This document shows, piece by piece, positions 51,765 to 61,570 of a stretch of 64,000 nt of DNA; positions within the stretch are counted from its first letter, which is position 1, and each line of letters starts with the position of its first letter. The notes beneath the pieces are model-generated. The model had not been told where the DNA came from. It did not search any database and saw nothing but the letters and a program-made list of their open reading frames with translations. The stretch is taken from NCBI GenBank assembly GCA_933822405.4, contig CAKOGP040001958.1:1-64000 (forward strand). The letters are read 5' to 3'. The position numbers and the translations under genes were made by a program. The stretch is from Cylindrotheca closterium. Taxonomy: Eukaryota > Bacillariophyta > Bacillariophyceae > Bacillariales > Bacillariaceae.

Positions 51765-54700
51765 TTACAATTCTTCCACATACTCGCCCATGACTTGATC
51801 CACATTTTCTACAGGAAATTGGTGCATGGCAGACATTTGATCCACATCCAGCATGCCTTCGGCCGAAGCATCCATAGAATCCGTTGCTTGTGCTGCTGCT
51901 AGCAAGACATCATCCAGCGGAGACCCATCATCAGAACGAGAGAGTCTTTGGACCCATGAAAAACCGAGGGACTCGAGTGCACGCATGCGATCTTCGTTCA
52001 TGTTGCTCGTGGTGAGATTGCCGGATTCTCGACCCTTCATGTACAAGCGATATTGAGTACGTTGGGTGCCAACCCAAATCCCTAGTTCTGGGTTCTCCGC
52101 GTACTTGGATGGAACATTGCAGTGACCATGGATTCGTTTGAATTCCTTGAGGTCCTCATATCGTTGATTCCAAGACTCGCCAAAGGTATCACGAGAACGA
52201 ATGGTCCAGGTAAAACTCAAATCATTGAGCAGTCCAATTCTCTCTGGAGTCAACGAAGTTGACCGGCGGCCCTTGTTGGCATCGGGCAACTGGCGCACCA
52301 TCTTATATTGTTGGCGCTGGGCGCTGACCCAAATTCCTAAACGTCGGTTCTTCTCGTATCGGGCTGGTACGTTACAATGGCCGTGTTGAGCTTTGTAATC
52401 TGTGATTTATCGAACAATCAAACAAAAAGGGAGAAACGTGAGGGCACCAATTCATTGTAGTCATTGATAAATCCAAACAATGAAAATAAAAACATGTACA
52501 TACCTTTGAGTTCTTCGTAGTGCTTTTGCCAGTCATCTCGCAAGGACCAGACAAAACCCAAATCCTCCAGTCGTCGAATGCGGTCATTTGTCAGACGACC
52601 TACCAGTGGCTTGCCCACATCTCCCGCCGGAATCGGGGATTCCCGATCTTCGCTGCCGCCGATGCTGCCATTTTGTGTTGTTTGGGAAGCCAATATCTTT
52701 TGAAGCTTTTTATATTGGACACGTTGGGTATCGACCCAAGTGCCTAGCTTTGGATTGTCCTTGTAGCGCTTTGGCACCAAGCAGTTGCCAGTCTTGTCCT
52801 TGTACTCACGAAGCTTCTCAAACATAATGTCCCATTGGTCGTCGTATGTGTTGCGGACACCTCTAGAGATATCGGCACCCTTTTCACCATCTCGTGCGGA
52901 CCAGACAAAGCCCATGTCTTCCAATCGCTTGCGTCGATCTTCCGTGAGGCGATAGTTGATTTTGTCTTGGGCACAGGACCGGAGGGCAGCGTTTTCCTCC
53001 GGCGTCAAAGATGAACTTTGACCCGCCAAGAGTTTGGCAACCTCTTCTTCGGTGATAGGAGGACCATTCTTGCCAGCAAGTAGCTTGCGATTTTGAATTC
53101 GCTGCGTGTGGACCCAAGTACCGAGCTTGGTGTCAGCTTGATAGCGCTTGGGAACACGACAGTGTCCATTCGCTTCCTTGAATTGCAATAGACGTTGAAA
53201 CATTTGATCCCATTGTTTGTCGTAATATCGCTTCATCTTGTTCTTGACCTTCCACTCAAAACCGACCGACTCGAGTCGGCGGAGACGATCTTCGGTCAAG
53301 CGAGGATTGGCCACCTTTGGTTTGGAATCGTCCGATACCGACTCGACATCTTGGTCTGCTGGCTTGGGTGCTGCGGCAACAGAAGCATTTGGATTTTGAT
53401 TTTGCTTCTGCTTTTGCATCTTGGAGTACTCGTATCGTTGTGTCTCGACCCACTAAGAATTAATTAGGAAAACTTTTTTGTGAGACATTTTTGCAAGTGA
53501 CAACATGTGTTTAAATCTTTTTCTCTGGTTGTTTTCTTACCTTTCCCAACCTGAGATTGGATTCAAATCGCGAAGGCACCAGGCAATCCCCATGAACCTT
53601 TTTGTAGTCCAACAATTGACGAAACATTTCATCCCAATGATCCTCAATGCGTTTGTTCCTCAAGGACCAAACAAATCCCAAGGCATCCAATCGTTGTTTG
53701 CGCGAGGGTGTCAATCGCTTGAGTTGGGCATCCTCTTCTACTGGAGCAACAGCACTCTTTGCTTCCTTGTTCCAAAGGACTCGTTGGGTCTCGACCCAAG
53801 TGGCAAGTTTGGGATCTCCTTCAAACTTGCGAGGGACGAGGCAATCGCCATATTGCTGTTTGTATTGCACCAAGCGATGGTACATTTCTTCCCATTGAAC
53901 TTCATTCAAATGCTGTTTGCGCTGTTGTTGCAAATTGACGGGTTCCGAACTATTAGTGCTATTCGAGTCGTCATCCTTGTTTTTGGAGGAAGTCGACTTT
54001 TTGACAAACTTGGCCACCCAGGCGAATCCTACCGATTCTAGTTTGTTCAAGCGTTCGGAAGTCAAACGCTTGTTTGGAAGGACAATCAATCGGCCACTTT
54101 CATCTTGACTGCGAACGAGTCTCTTGTATTGGACTCTCTGTTAATGAATGAATGCAAAAAGTAGTGGATGAGGTGAGCGAGCGAGTGAGTATCATATACT
54201 AATAACGGCAGTCTAGTACACAACTTCCTAATACAAAAGGGTACAATACATACCTGTGTTTCCACCCAAGTTCCTAGTTTGGGATCATCGGCAAAGCGTT
54301 TGGGAACCAGACAATTGCCATATGCCTGCTTGTAACCTTTTAGTCGTTCAAACATGGCGTCCCATTGGTCATTATGGACCTTTTTGGTATTAGCAGAAGC
54401 TGCCCCTGGATTGGATGGCATGGGCAACTGCAATAGTCCACCATTACTATTATGATCCATGTTATTGTTATTATCCATATGCAAGAGCATGCTATCTTCC
54501 ATTCGCAAACGTTTGGCATTGGGCGAATCATCCAACGCATTGGCGTCTTGAGCTGGACGCTTCTCGTTATGAAGGTGATGATGATGGTGATGGTGCTGTT
54601 GAAACTCCAAAGGAACATCCATGTCATCTGTGTCTAGCGGATCGGCATCCAGGTTGTACGATTCCGTAGAATCATGATGCTGAAGATGGTGGTGAGGATG

Positions 54701-54898
54701 ATGATGCAGCTGTGGATCCTCTTCCTCTCCGAAGCCTCCTTCTGGGGCCCACTCCGAAAAATTTGATTTGTTGTTCATGATAACAGAAACCGCTTCATGG
54801 CTGTAAGCACCGGGATATAATTGTGCTAGAGCAGCGTCGGGTGTGTGAGTTGGTTGTGTTGGTGTAGGTTTGGCAAGAACGACTCCAGTATTACTCAT
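51765..54898 (-). CDS. Seven-repeat helicase-associated (HA) domain protein
   Basis: Four exons, 54898-54254, 54137-53541, 53452-52504 and 52399-51765, join in phase to 941 residues; the start is the ATG at 54898, since the longer frame begins with TTG. Residues 1-150 are low complexity with His-rich stretches and an acidic part. Then seven helicase-associated repeats follow, each with a core like YKxxxGxCLVPKRFxxxPKLGTWVETQRxxY (cores at YGNCLVP, YGDCLVP, HGDCLVP, NGHCRVP, TGNCLVP, HGHCNVP, HGHCNVP) and separated by a RLTxxRxxRLExLGFxW helix. No helicase motifs are present. In diatoms such proteins are numerous; DNA or RNA binding is assumed from the myb-like three-helix fold but unproven. 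Confidence 0.9.
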
Positions 54899-55943
54899 CA
54901 CCGTGCTTTCTTTGGGATAGAGGTAACCCTCGAATTCTGTGTGAATCCGAGATCGAAATTGAGGTCGTGAGCAAAATCGCCTCAAGTCGAAAGAAATACG
55001 ATTTTTCGATCGATTTTTGGGGATCTGCGAGATTTCTACGGATATCGCGTTGACTCTGGTAGGTTTTCGAGAACCATGGACTAGTAGAACACGGGTAAAC
55101 TCTGGTACGACCCATACGGTACCATCTGACCGTTCACACGAAAAACTCGGACTAAAAAATCAGGATGACGGCACAGATTTGACATCCACACATTTGGTGG
55201 CACGGATGACTGGCTCCCTTATTAGATTGATAATTTTTACGTCATCCAGCTGTTGAAGCTTACTTATGGCAGAGATACCGAAATTACTAACATTCACTGG
55301 AAGGAGTTCTCTCTTACTAATGAAATTGAAATTCCACGTTTTACTTGGTGTTGAAAATTCTGCTTGGAGAGGCGTAAGGTGTAAGGTTTCCGATCAAGAA
55401 AGAATTCTGAATGCGACTGTCTGCCTTCTTCCCCGTTGAGTACAAGACCTCCAGTAGGTAATGAATGAACATACCATTGAAACATAATAATCATCACTAA
55501 TCTGAAATCGCCTATTGGAATAAGCTTGTTATATATGCCGCCTACTGCACTGGGAGAATCGACATCTTTCCCGTACGAGGTACCACACGACCGCCATCAG
55601 TCAAATGAAATAAGGTGAACCCAATAACTAAATGGAATGGCATCTTATAGTTTTTTCTTCAATTGTAAGTGTAGTGGTCGCATAGTGTAGTAGTGTAATG
55701 GAATATAATATAATATAATATAATATAATATAATGTAGTTTAGTGCAGCTACCATCCAGGGGGTCGATTCGGAATCGAGCAAATCGTATGCTCTTCCCGC
55801 CGAACCCTAGTACCTTCCGCTATGATCACAGTACCCAAGAATGCTCTGCTCTACTTTTCTATTCCCCAGTGAGCCCAGTGAGTATTCAAGTCTATTAGTA
55901 GTAATCAGTTCCCCAGTGTGCGTTGACGTTTGAACGTGTGTGT
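54899..55943. other. Non-coding region with pentanucleotide microsatellite
   Basis: 1045 bases, upstream of the HA-repeat gene and 3' flank of the TPR gene. Apart from the ATAAT run I see no gene or RNA. Confidence 0.45.
55702..55735. repeat. (ATAAT)n microsatellite
   Basis: About six to seven perfect pentanucleotide units in a row. Confidence 0.9.
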
Positions 55944-57398
55944 TTAGGCATAACTCATTCGATGTCCCGTCATTTTGCTTCCCTTTGTTGGGCGTTTCGG
56001 AAACCAGCTTTCCGCATCAATCACATCGCGGAATTCACCGGGTTGACACGCATCGGCACAAAGTCCACATCCTTGTCCCACCAGCAAGCGTTGGGTATAT
56101 TCCGTGATGGAAGGCAAACGGGCCAATTGAAAGTTGACTTCGCCCATTAGTTCATGCGTCGTTTGCAAATCGCGGCTCGTTGGGGCACTCTCAATTTGAG
56201 CTTGCGTACTCAAAACGTCCTCCAACTTGCGGAGGTTGTCAAAGGCAGATTCAAAATCAAAGTCTCGGAGTTGACAATATATCAAACTCTTGATGGAAGC
56301 ATTCCATCCTCGTTTGGCATGTGCTACGTAAGATTCTTGTTGGAGTTTGGCGACATCCATGTAAACATTCTTGGCGTTTGCGTATTTGGACTGCAGGCAG
56401 TAGACGTAGGCAATGTTTTGCATGGTCGTCAGAATTAGTTTGTTGTCTGCCTCTAACAATACTTTTTGAATTTCCAACGAGTCATTCAAAAAGGCAATGG
56501 CTCTATCATGATTGCCACGCTCCAGTTCAATGTAAGCCAAATTGCAAATGGTCGATGCCATGGTCAAGAATCCCGGTTTCGTCGAGTCGCTTTTGCTGTT
56601 CAAGTTGTTTCCATTCCATTCTCCAAAGGCAGCCTTTTGATGCTCCAGTGCTTTGTTGTAAGTTTCCTGTGCGGCATCTAATTGATCCAGCTCCGTGTAG
56701 ACGCAACCCAGATTGTGCAAGACCTTGGCCATGTAGAGTTGTGCCTTGTGCCGTTCTTGGCACTCTTTGGCATTGGTCATTCCCTCTTCCCGGACTTCCA
56801 GTGCCTCCAAAAAAACTTTTAATGCCCGATCATTCTCTTTCAGTGCCATGAGAATAATACCAAATTCCACCAACGAGTCTCCGACTTTTGGATGCATGGC
56901 ACCCAAGGCAGCCTTTCGTATTCGAAAAGCTTCCTCAATAGCATCCTTGGCATCGCTCAATTCGTTCGCCCGTAAATTGGCCACTGCAATATTGTGAAGC
57001 GCCGTTCCAATCCGTTCATGGTTCATATCATAACGAGTCAATAAATCCGCCAGAATACCTTCAAAGGATTGAATCGCCAATCTGTATTTTCCATTCTAGT
57101 AGTAATAATATATCAAATGAATTTTACGTAAGCAACAGCAGTAAATATCATAGACCAAGAAATCAGTTGATACACCAGCCAATTTTCTTACATCCATTTC
57201 CTTGCAAGCAGTTCGATGCCTCGACTTTAAATCCTTCTCGAATCGCTTGTTTTCCGCTTGTGACGACTCCGGTGACTTGGCACTGCTGCTGTTGTCAGTA
57301 ATCCGTGAAAAGTGATCATAGTCATCTCCACTCTTGGTTGAGAACGTATCGGTGAAAGAGTTCACACTCCGGTGCTGACTGAATCCGTCTGCTACCAT
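55944..57398 (-). CDS. Tetratricopeptide-repeat protein (kinesin light chain-like repeats)
   Basis: Exons 57398-57192 and 57095-55944 join across a 96-bp intron (GTAAGA...TACTAG, phase 0), giving 452 residues; the first ATG is at 57398. The N-terminal 65 residues are Ser/Asp-rich and end in a basic helix. From about 70 to 330 there are six or so TPRs of the kinesin-light-chain/NB-ARC-associated type, with signatures such as ALHNIAVANLRANELSDAKDAIEEAFRIR, VLHNLGCVYTELDQLDAAQETYNKALE and TICNLAYIELERGNHDRAIAFLNDSLEIQ. The C-terminus after 380 has CGLCADACQPGEF and a basic tail. TPRs bind partner proteins; the partner is unknown. Divergent from a small acidic/lysine protein across a 395-base shared region. 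Confidence 0.8.
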
Positions 57399-57793
57399 AT
57401 GGGCCACCCGGGAGCTGCGTTCTTCTCTTTATAGTGCAACACTAAAAACAGGCTCTGTCTGTGTTGCGCAACACAGAATGCTACTGTAGCTGATGAGCGC
57501 TGAGAGAGCGGGAGTCTCTCCGTTCGTGGAAAAAATGAGCATGGGCGAAGCCCGGCGAGCGCGCGCGTGATTTTAATTTACATCTTCATACATGAGGATA
57601 CTTGGACACGGATCGAATTATGTAGCGACCAAGACGTAACGTCAACTTTAGGTATTGCGTTGCCCGTGGGCGATAGTCGGACTGGCGCGCTTTTGAAATC
57701 GAAGTTTTGGCGGTCGATTCCAAATCTTGAAATCGCCGCTCATATTATTTCCTGATCGTCAAAATCTCTGTCAAGTCGTTATCAAACATCAAA
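57399..57793. promoter_or_regulatory. Bidirectional upstream region with palindrome and GC hairpin
   Basis: Lies between the TPR gene and the small Lys/Glu protein gene. It contains a 20-bp perfect palindrome centred on TTGCGCAA and, at 57543-57553, GGGC-GAA-GCCC next to a GCGCGCGCG run. Confidence 0.5.
57459..57478. promoter_or_regulatory. 20-bp perfect palindrome with TTGCGCAA core
   Basis: Reads the same on both strands; the core TGTTGCGCAACA contains TTGCGCAA, the consensus of C/EBP-type bZIP factors. A half-like GTGCAACAC is just left at 57436-57444. It sits 60-80 bases upstream of the TPR start codon. Confidence 0.5.
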
Positions 57794-58179
57794 ATGAAGT
57801 AAGCAACTGCTAGCCGTGTATCCTCGTGTACATCATATCAAATTGACTAGTCTCTAACATGTACACTGTATCTTTCAATCATTACAGGATCTCCAAGAAG
57901 AACCAAACCTCCACCACCGAAAAGGCACCCAAGAAGGGACTTCTTGGCAAGCTTGGCTTGAAGAAGAACAAGAAGGCGAAGGAAGGGGAAAAGCCAGTCG
58001 AGGAAGAAAAGCCGGTCGAGGAAGAAAAGCCAGTCGATCCTGAACCAGTCAAGGAGGACGCTCGTGAGCTTGAAAAGCCCGTCCAATCGGTTGACACTGA
58101 AGCAACAAAGGACGACACTGAGCGTGAGCAACCCGAGAACAAGCCACCCACCAGTCCTTTGTTCTGTGGATGCCTCTAA
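57794..58179 (+). CDS. Small Lys/Glu/Pro-rich protein with ATG micro-exon
   Basis: Exon 57794-57798 carries only ATGAA; an 89-bp intron (GTAAGC...ATTACAG) leads to exon 57888-58179, giving 98 residues (MKISKKNQTSTTEKAPKKG...). Without this splice the only start would be an ATG inside the intron. Residues 14-38 are a lysine-rich helix (KKGLLGKLGLKKNKKAK). Then VEEEKPVEEEKPV-type repeats occur, and the end is PLFCGCL. The two cysteines near the C-terminus and the basic N-terminus suggest a lipid-anchored peripheral membrane protein, but CGCL is not a standard CaaX. Unknown function. Confidence 0.65.
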
Positions 58180-58367
58180 GTTGGCTGCTGCCTCCAATCG
58201 TGTCATCGGAAGTGTTTTTCGTGGCATGTTCCAAATTGGGACGAATCGATCCATCGTTCCTATGTATCACTACTACTATCTAGAACGTAAGAAATGCAAA
58301 GGATCAAAATTAGACGAAAGAAATCAATGGAATTTTCCTATTACGATTAAAATAATAGCATTGCTTT

Positions 58368-58485
58368 GACATTGCCACTAGAAAATATGTAGTACCACAC
58401 AAAACTTGAGAATCTTGTTGCCGGAAGGGGCGGTGCAAAGAGGTATGACGAAACAGTATTGTACTAGAATACCAATCAACTGACG
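58368..58485. repeat. Intergenic imperfect direct repeat, copy 1
   Basis: Shares CACACAAAACTTGAGAAT, GTGCAAAGAGG and AGAATACCAATCAAC with the copy at 58555-58679, in the same order and spacing. Confidence 0.75.
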
Positions 58486-58554
58486 CACATGGTCGAATAT
58501 CAATTTTAATCCATATGTACGGACACATTTTATTTTCAAAAGATAAAAGTCTTC

Positions 58555-58679
58555 GACATTCTATTGCCACAAGGACTAGTATCACACAAAACTTGAGAAT
58601 GTTCTTACGGGTCGGCGGAGTGCAAAGAGGCAAGCGCCGAGGAAAAGGGGTATCATATAGAATACCAATCAACGGACGA
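58555..58679. repeat. Intergenic imperfect direct repeat, copy 2
   Basis: Second copy of 58368-58485, separated from it by ~70 unrelated bases. Small insertions and substitutions throughout. Confidence 0.75.
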
Positions 58680-58734
58680 CACAGTAGGATTACCCATTTC
58701 ACATGCTAGGACCATAGTTTACAGTTATTATAGT

Positions 58735-60237
58735 TTATTCCATCCATGTAATATCCCCCAAGAGCAAGGTTTGCGAGGGCAGTGATCCAGCGCACGGTGA
58801 CAAGAGGTGCAAGGAATCCGTCTCGGAATGGATGCGTTCCACCGCACAAAATCCCGCCACTCCCGCACAGACCAGATCCCGGGCCCGTCCACTGGCTTGC
58901 CACTTGGCGACCGACGACGGATGACAAACGGCCAGTAGGGCGTGTTGCAAGGATTCGGCTTCCGTGTCCAAGTCGACCCTGGAAATTTGGACGGCATCGG
59001 TAGTCTGTTGTTGGGCGACGGGCAACAAACTACTGGACAAGGCCATGCTGGAGAGGCGGTAGATTTCCACATCGGTAAACTTGAGTTGGAGCAAAAAGGG
59101 AGTCAATTGTGGTACTTTTGACGTGGTCGCAGTCGTATCCGCCGTTTTGGGTGGATCAACAAAGTCTCCATAAAAGTATCGCTTGACGGATCTGGATCTC
59201 GAGTATTGAAGAAAGGTATCTGGCCGGCTGACCACACCACCGGAGCGGGGCAATTTGAGTACTTTGGGGACGGTCGCAGTAGGATTCTTTTGAAGAATCT
59301 TTTTGTAGTGGCTGTTCATCATGCTGTACAATCGGTCGTGTCCCAGAATTAAAATGACTGATATATCCATGGCCTCGGCTACGTGCATTAGCAATTTATA
59401 ACCATCATCTTGAATCCATCCATTGGTATTGACAATAATTCCAGAGGACCGGGCATTTTCGTCTTGTGCCAGTCGTTGATTAATATTTTCCGCTAGACGA
59501 TCCACTTGGGCCCGAAACAAGTCGGGATGAATTTTGGAATTGGAACCATGATACATGGCCAAGGGATGAACGGTATTGGGTGGAATGCCGCAGGTGGCAT
59601 AGCTTTCCACCGTGACCGCAGAAGCAATCATGGGAGCCACACTCAAGGATCCCGAGACACTAATGGAATTGTCGACTGGATCCAAATCGACCCACAGAGG
59701 GGTGCGGCCCACTTTGGTGGCATAAGCAACAAGCGTCTTGCAAAGACTGGTTTTTCCAGATTCCGCAGGACCCACCACCATGACACGAGGCCCTTGGACA
59801 AGTTTGGGGCCAGCGTCATTATTATTGTTCTTCATGGAGTCTTGCTGTTGCTGTTGTTGTTGCGTTTGATCTTGCTGTTGTTGTTCTTGGTAAGCTTCAT
59901 CCCGTAGAGCTTCCAATTGAGCATGCGTATTGACATAGGCCACATTGGAAGTCGTCTCATCTGAAGTATAGGAGATCTCCACGTCTGCATCCACGTCAAC
60001 GACACAGCCATGCCAAGTAAACAAGGCTAACTTCAACCCACCAGTGGCAATTGCGTAAGGCTTTCCCAAGGCCAATTCGCATCCCCACAATTCACAGCTT
60101 CCCTTTTGCAATATGAAACTGGCCGGGTTGGTTTGGGTCCCGAAGGGGACTTCCACGCGCAATTCTTCCAGCGGTTGCATGATGTGTCGTTCTCCCACGA
60201 CTTCGGGGAGGTTAGAAGTGTCGATATCCACTGTCAT
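58735..60237 (-). CDS. CLP1: CLP1-type polynucleotide kinase/pre-mRNA cleavage factor
   Basis: 500 residues from the ATG at 60237; upstream codons have no ATG. The N-terminal beta domain has LEELRVEVPFG, GSCELWGCELALGKPY and LALFTWHGCVVDV, as in Clp1 (ELR motif). A Gln-rich loop of varying length interrupts at about 115-140 (QQQQQDQTQQQQQQQ). The P-loop GPAESGKTSLCKTL at about 154-167 and the LWVDLDPVDNSISVSGSL block define the Clp1/Grc3 ATP-binding domain; GIIVNTNGWIQDDGYKLLMH follows. The C-terminal domain ends GSLPSQTLLLGDITWME. Clp1 acts in mRNA 3'-end cleavage/polyadenylation and, in some eukaryotes, tRNA splicing. The Gln loop is the only oddity. Confidence 0.92.
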   Translation of the reverse strand: MTVDIDTSNLPEVVGERHIMQPLEELRVEVPFGTQTNPASFILQKGSCELWGCELALGKPYAIATGGLKLALFTWHGCVVDVDADVEISYTSDETTSNVAYVNTHAQLEALRDEAYQEQQQQDQTQQQQQQQDSMKNNNNDAGPKLVQGPRVMVVGPAESGKTSLCKTLVAYATKVGRTPLWVDLDPVDNSISVSGSLSVAPMIASAVTVESYATCGIPPNTVHPLAMYHGSNSKIHPDLFRAQVDRLAENINQRLAQDENARSSGIIVNTNGWIQDDGYKLLMHVAEAMDISVILILGHDRLYSMMNSHYKKILQKNPTATVPKVLKLPRSGGVVSRPDTFLQYSRSRSVKRYFYGDFVDPPKTADTTATTSKVPQLTPFLLQLKFTDVEIYRLSSMALSSSLLPVAQQQTTDAVQISRVDLDTEAESLQHALLAVCHPSSVAKWQASGRARDLVCAGVAGFCAVERIHSETDSLHLLSPCAGSLPSQTLLLGDITWME

Positions 60238-60768
60238 GGCGGTGGTTTTGGAGGTGTAGAAGGTGCTTGGAATGACACAAGAGAGCTGTTTTGGCACGCT
60301 ATCTGTGTGGTTGATGATGATGTGTTGATTGGAAGCATGGTTGAGTAGGGTCAAAGAAGTCGAACGCCGACTGTCCTTCCTTCCGTTCCTTCGCTCGCTT
60401 ATCGCTCTTCGCGCTTTTCGTTCAAAATTTTGAAAAAAAGACGAATAAAATTCACGATTGAAGCGATGACAGAAGGATTCTGACTACCGGTACAGTATAT
60501 TATATTGAATATGTTCAAGATGATCATTTCTCTTCATCTTTCAGCTCCCACCAATCCGTTCTTGTCTACAGCTATGGAGACTCCATGCGTCAATGTCACA
60601 AAAACCTAACAAGTGGGTGATATTACCGGTATATTGCCATGGACGGAAGATCCACGAATATGAACATGTGTGTAATCGAGACAACTCGCCACTATCCACG
60701 GAGAACACACGGCCATGCTTGGATGATTTGGCGGCAATTCTTCTCAAAACTATTTTGATTGTTCGAAA
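60238..60768. promoter_or_regulatory. Shared upstream region, CLP1 and mini-SET-like genes
   Basis: 531 bases between divergent start codons, with TACCGGTA octamers near 60486 and 60625 and many CGCTC/CGCTT words around 60391-60418. No other gene supported. Confidence 0.4.
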
Positions 60769-61428
60769 ATGTGGAAACGAATGGGGATTGCTGCCCACCT
60801 TTTGATGTCCATGATGACGAAACCATTCTGCACGGCGGCGGCGGCGGCAGCGACACGAGAACGATTTGCGACAGCACCAACCTCGGACGAAGCGTCTTGC
60901 GTACAACGTCCTCCCGTTGGCTTGGACTACTATCCAAGCATCCAGGCGCACTGCCCTCATCCTCCGGTGATTGACCAAGACCAGTGGGTTGCCGACACTT
61001 TGGTGTCCTGGTTTTTGACGAATACGACTCAAACACCAGATGGATTCTATTGGCATTCCAATTTGACAATTCATAGGAGAAAGAAGAAGAAGAACGCTTT
61101 ATCACCATTTGGGTCGTCGTCGCTAGGTATCTTTGCGACCGGTAGCATCGCCAGAGGCGAGCGTCTGGTTGCGTTTCCACCACTAGATACGGACAATATT
61201 GAGATGTCAACAATAACTCTACTCATGGACCTGCTCTGCTACAACTGTCCCTCCCATGATGATCATCGTAACCCAGTCCATATCAAAGAGAGCAGCACAA
61301 CCACCATTCTTGCGGATCATGGCACGGAGGCTAGCGCTGCAAAGGATCTACAACAAGGCGACGAGCTTTCCTTTGGCGAATCAAGTCTCTTATTGCCATG
61401 GTGCAATCATTGGTTATTGAAAAGATGA
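60769..61428 (+). CDS. Short SET-like protein, possibly degenerate
   Basis: 219 residues, ATG at 60769. The sequence SSLGIFATGSIARGERLVAFPP at about 115-136 matches the N-SET strand pair (GIFATxxIxxGExL), and SAAKDLQQGDELSFGESS near 193-210 matches the C-SET AxxDIxxGEELxxxYG strand. The parts between, which should hold the NHSxxPN cofactor motif, are shortened and lack it, and the catalytic Tyr is replaced by Phe/Gly. So it is either a decayed SET gene, a mis-assembled remnant or a new small fold. The first 60 residues include an Ala run that may be a transit peptide. A minus-strand frame of 177 codons overlaps it and is rejected. Confidence 0.45.
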   Translation: MWKRMGIAAHLLMSMMTKPFCTAAAAAATRERFATAPTSDEASCVQRPPVGLDYYPSIQAHCPHPPVIDQDQWVADTLVSWFLTNTTQTPDGFYWHSNLTIHRRKKKKNALSPFGSSSLGIFATGSIARGERLVAFPPLDTDNIEMSTITLLMDLLCYNCPSHDDHRNPVHIKESSTTTILADHGTEASAAKDLQQGDELSFGESSLLLPWCNHWLLKR

Positions 61429-61570
61429 CGCTATGATATTACAATTCAATATATACATATCTTTATGAAGATACGAATTATTATAAATTTACAAATAATA
61501 ATATATTATGAAATACGCAATATTCATTTCCGAAAGTGCCCTGCCATAAATGCAATAGGAACAAACGACA

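Larger units (their letters stand above)
58180..58734. other. Convergent intergenic region with a direct repeat
   Basis: Between the small Lys/Glu protein gene and CLP1. It holds the two repeat copies listed separately; no gene. Confidence 0.45.

Noticed and set aside
55740..55830. tRNA-like words (GGTCGATTCGG) after the ATAAT microsatellite
   Set aside because: No acceptor stem or clover-leaf pairing could be drawn around them.
60541..61074. 177-codon minus-strand frame opposite the mini-SET-like gene
   Set aside because: Composition looks like an antisense shadow (Arg/Cys/Ser rich), and the plus frame has a recognisable pattern.
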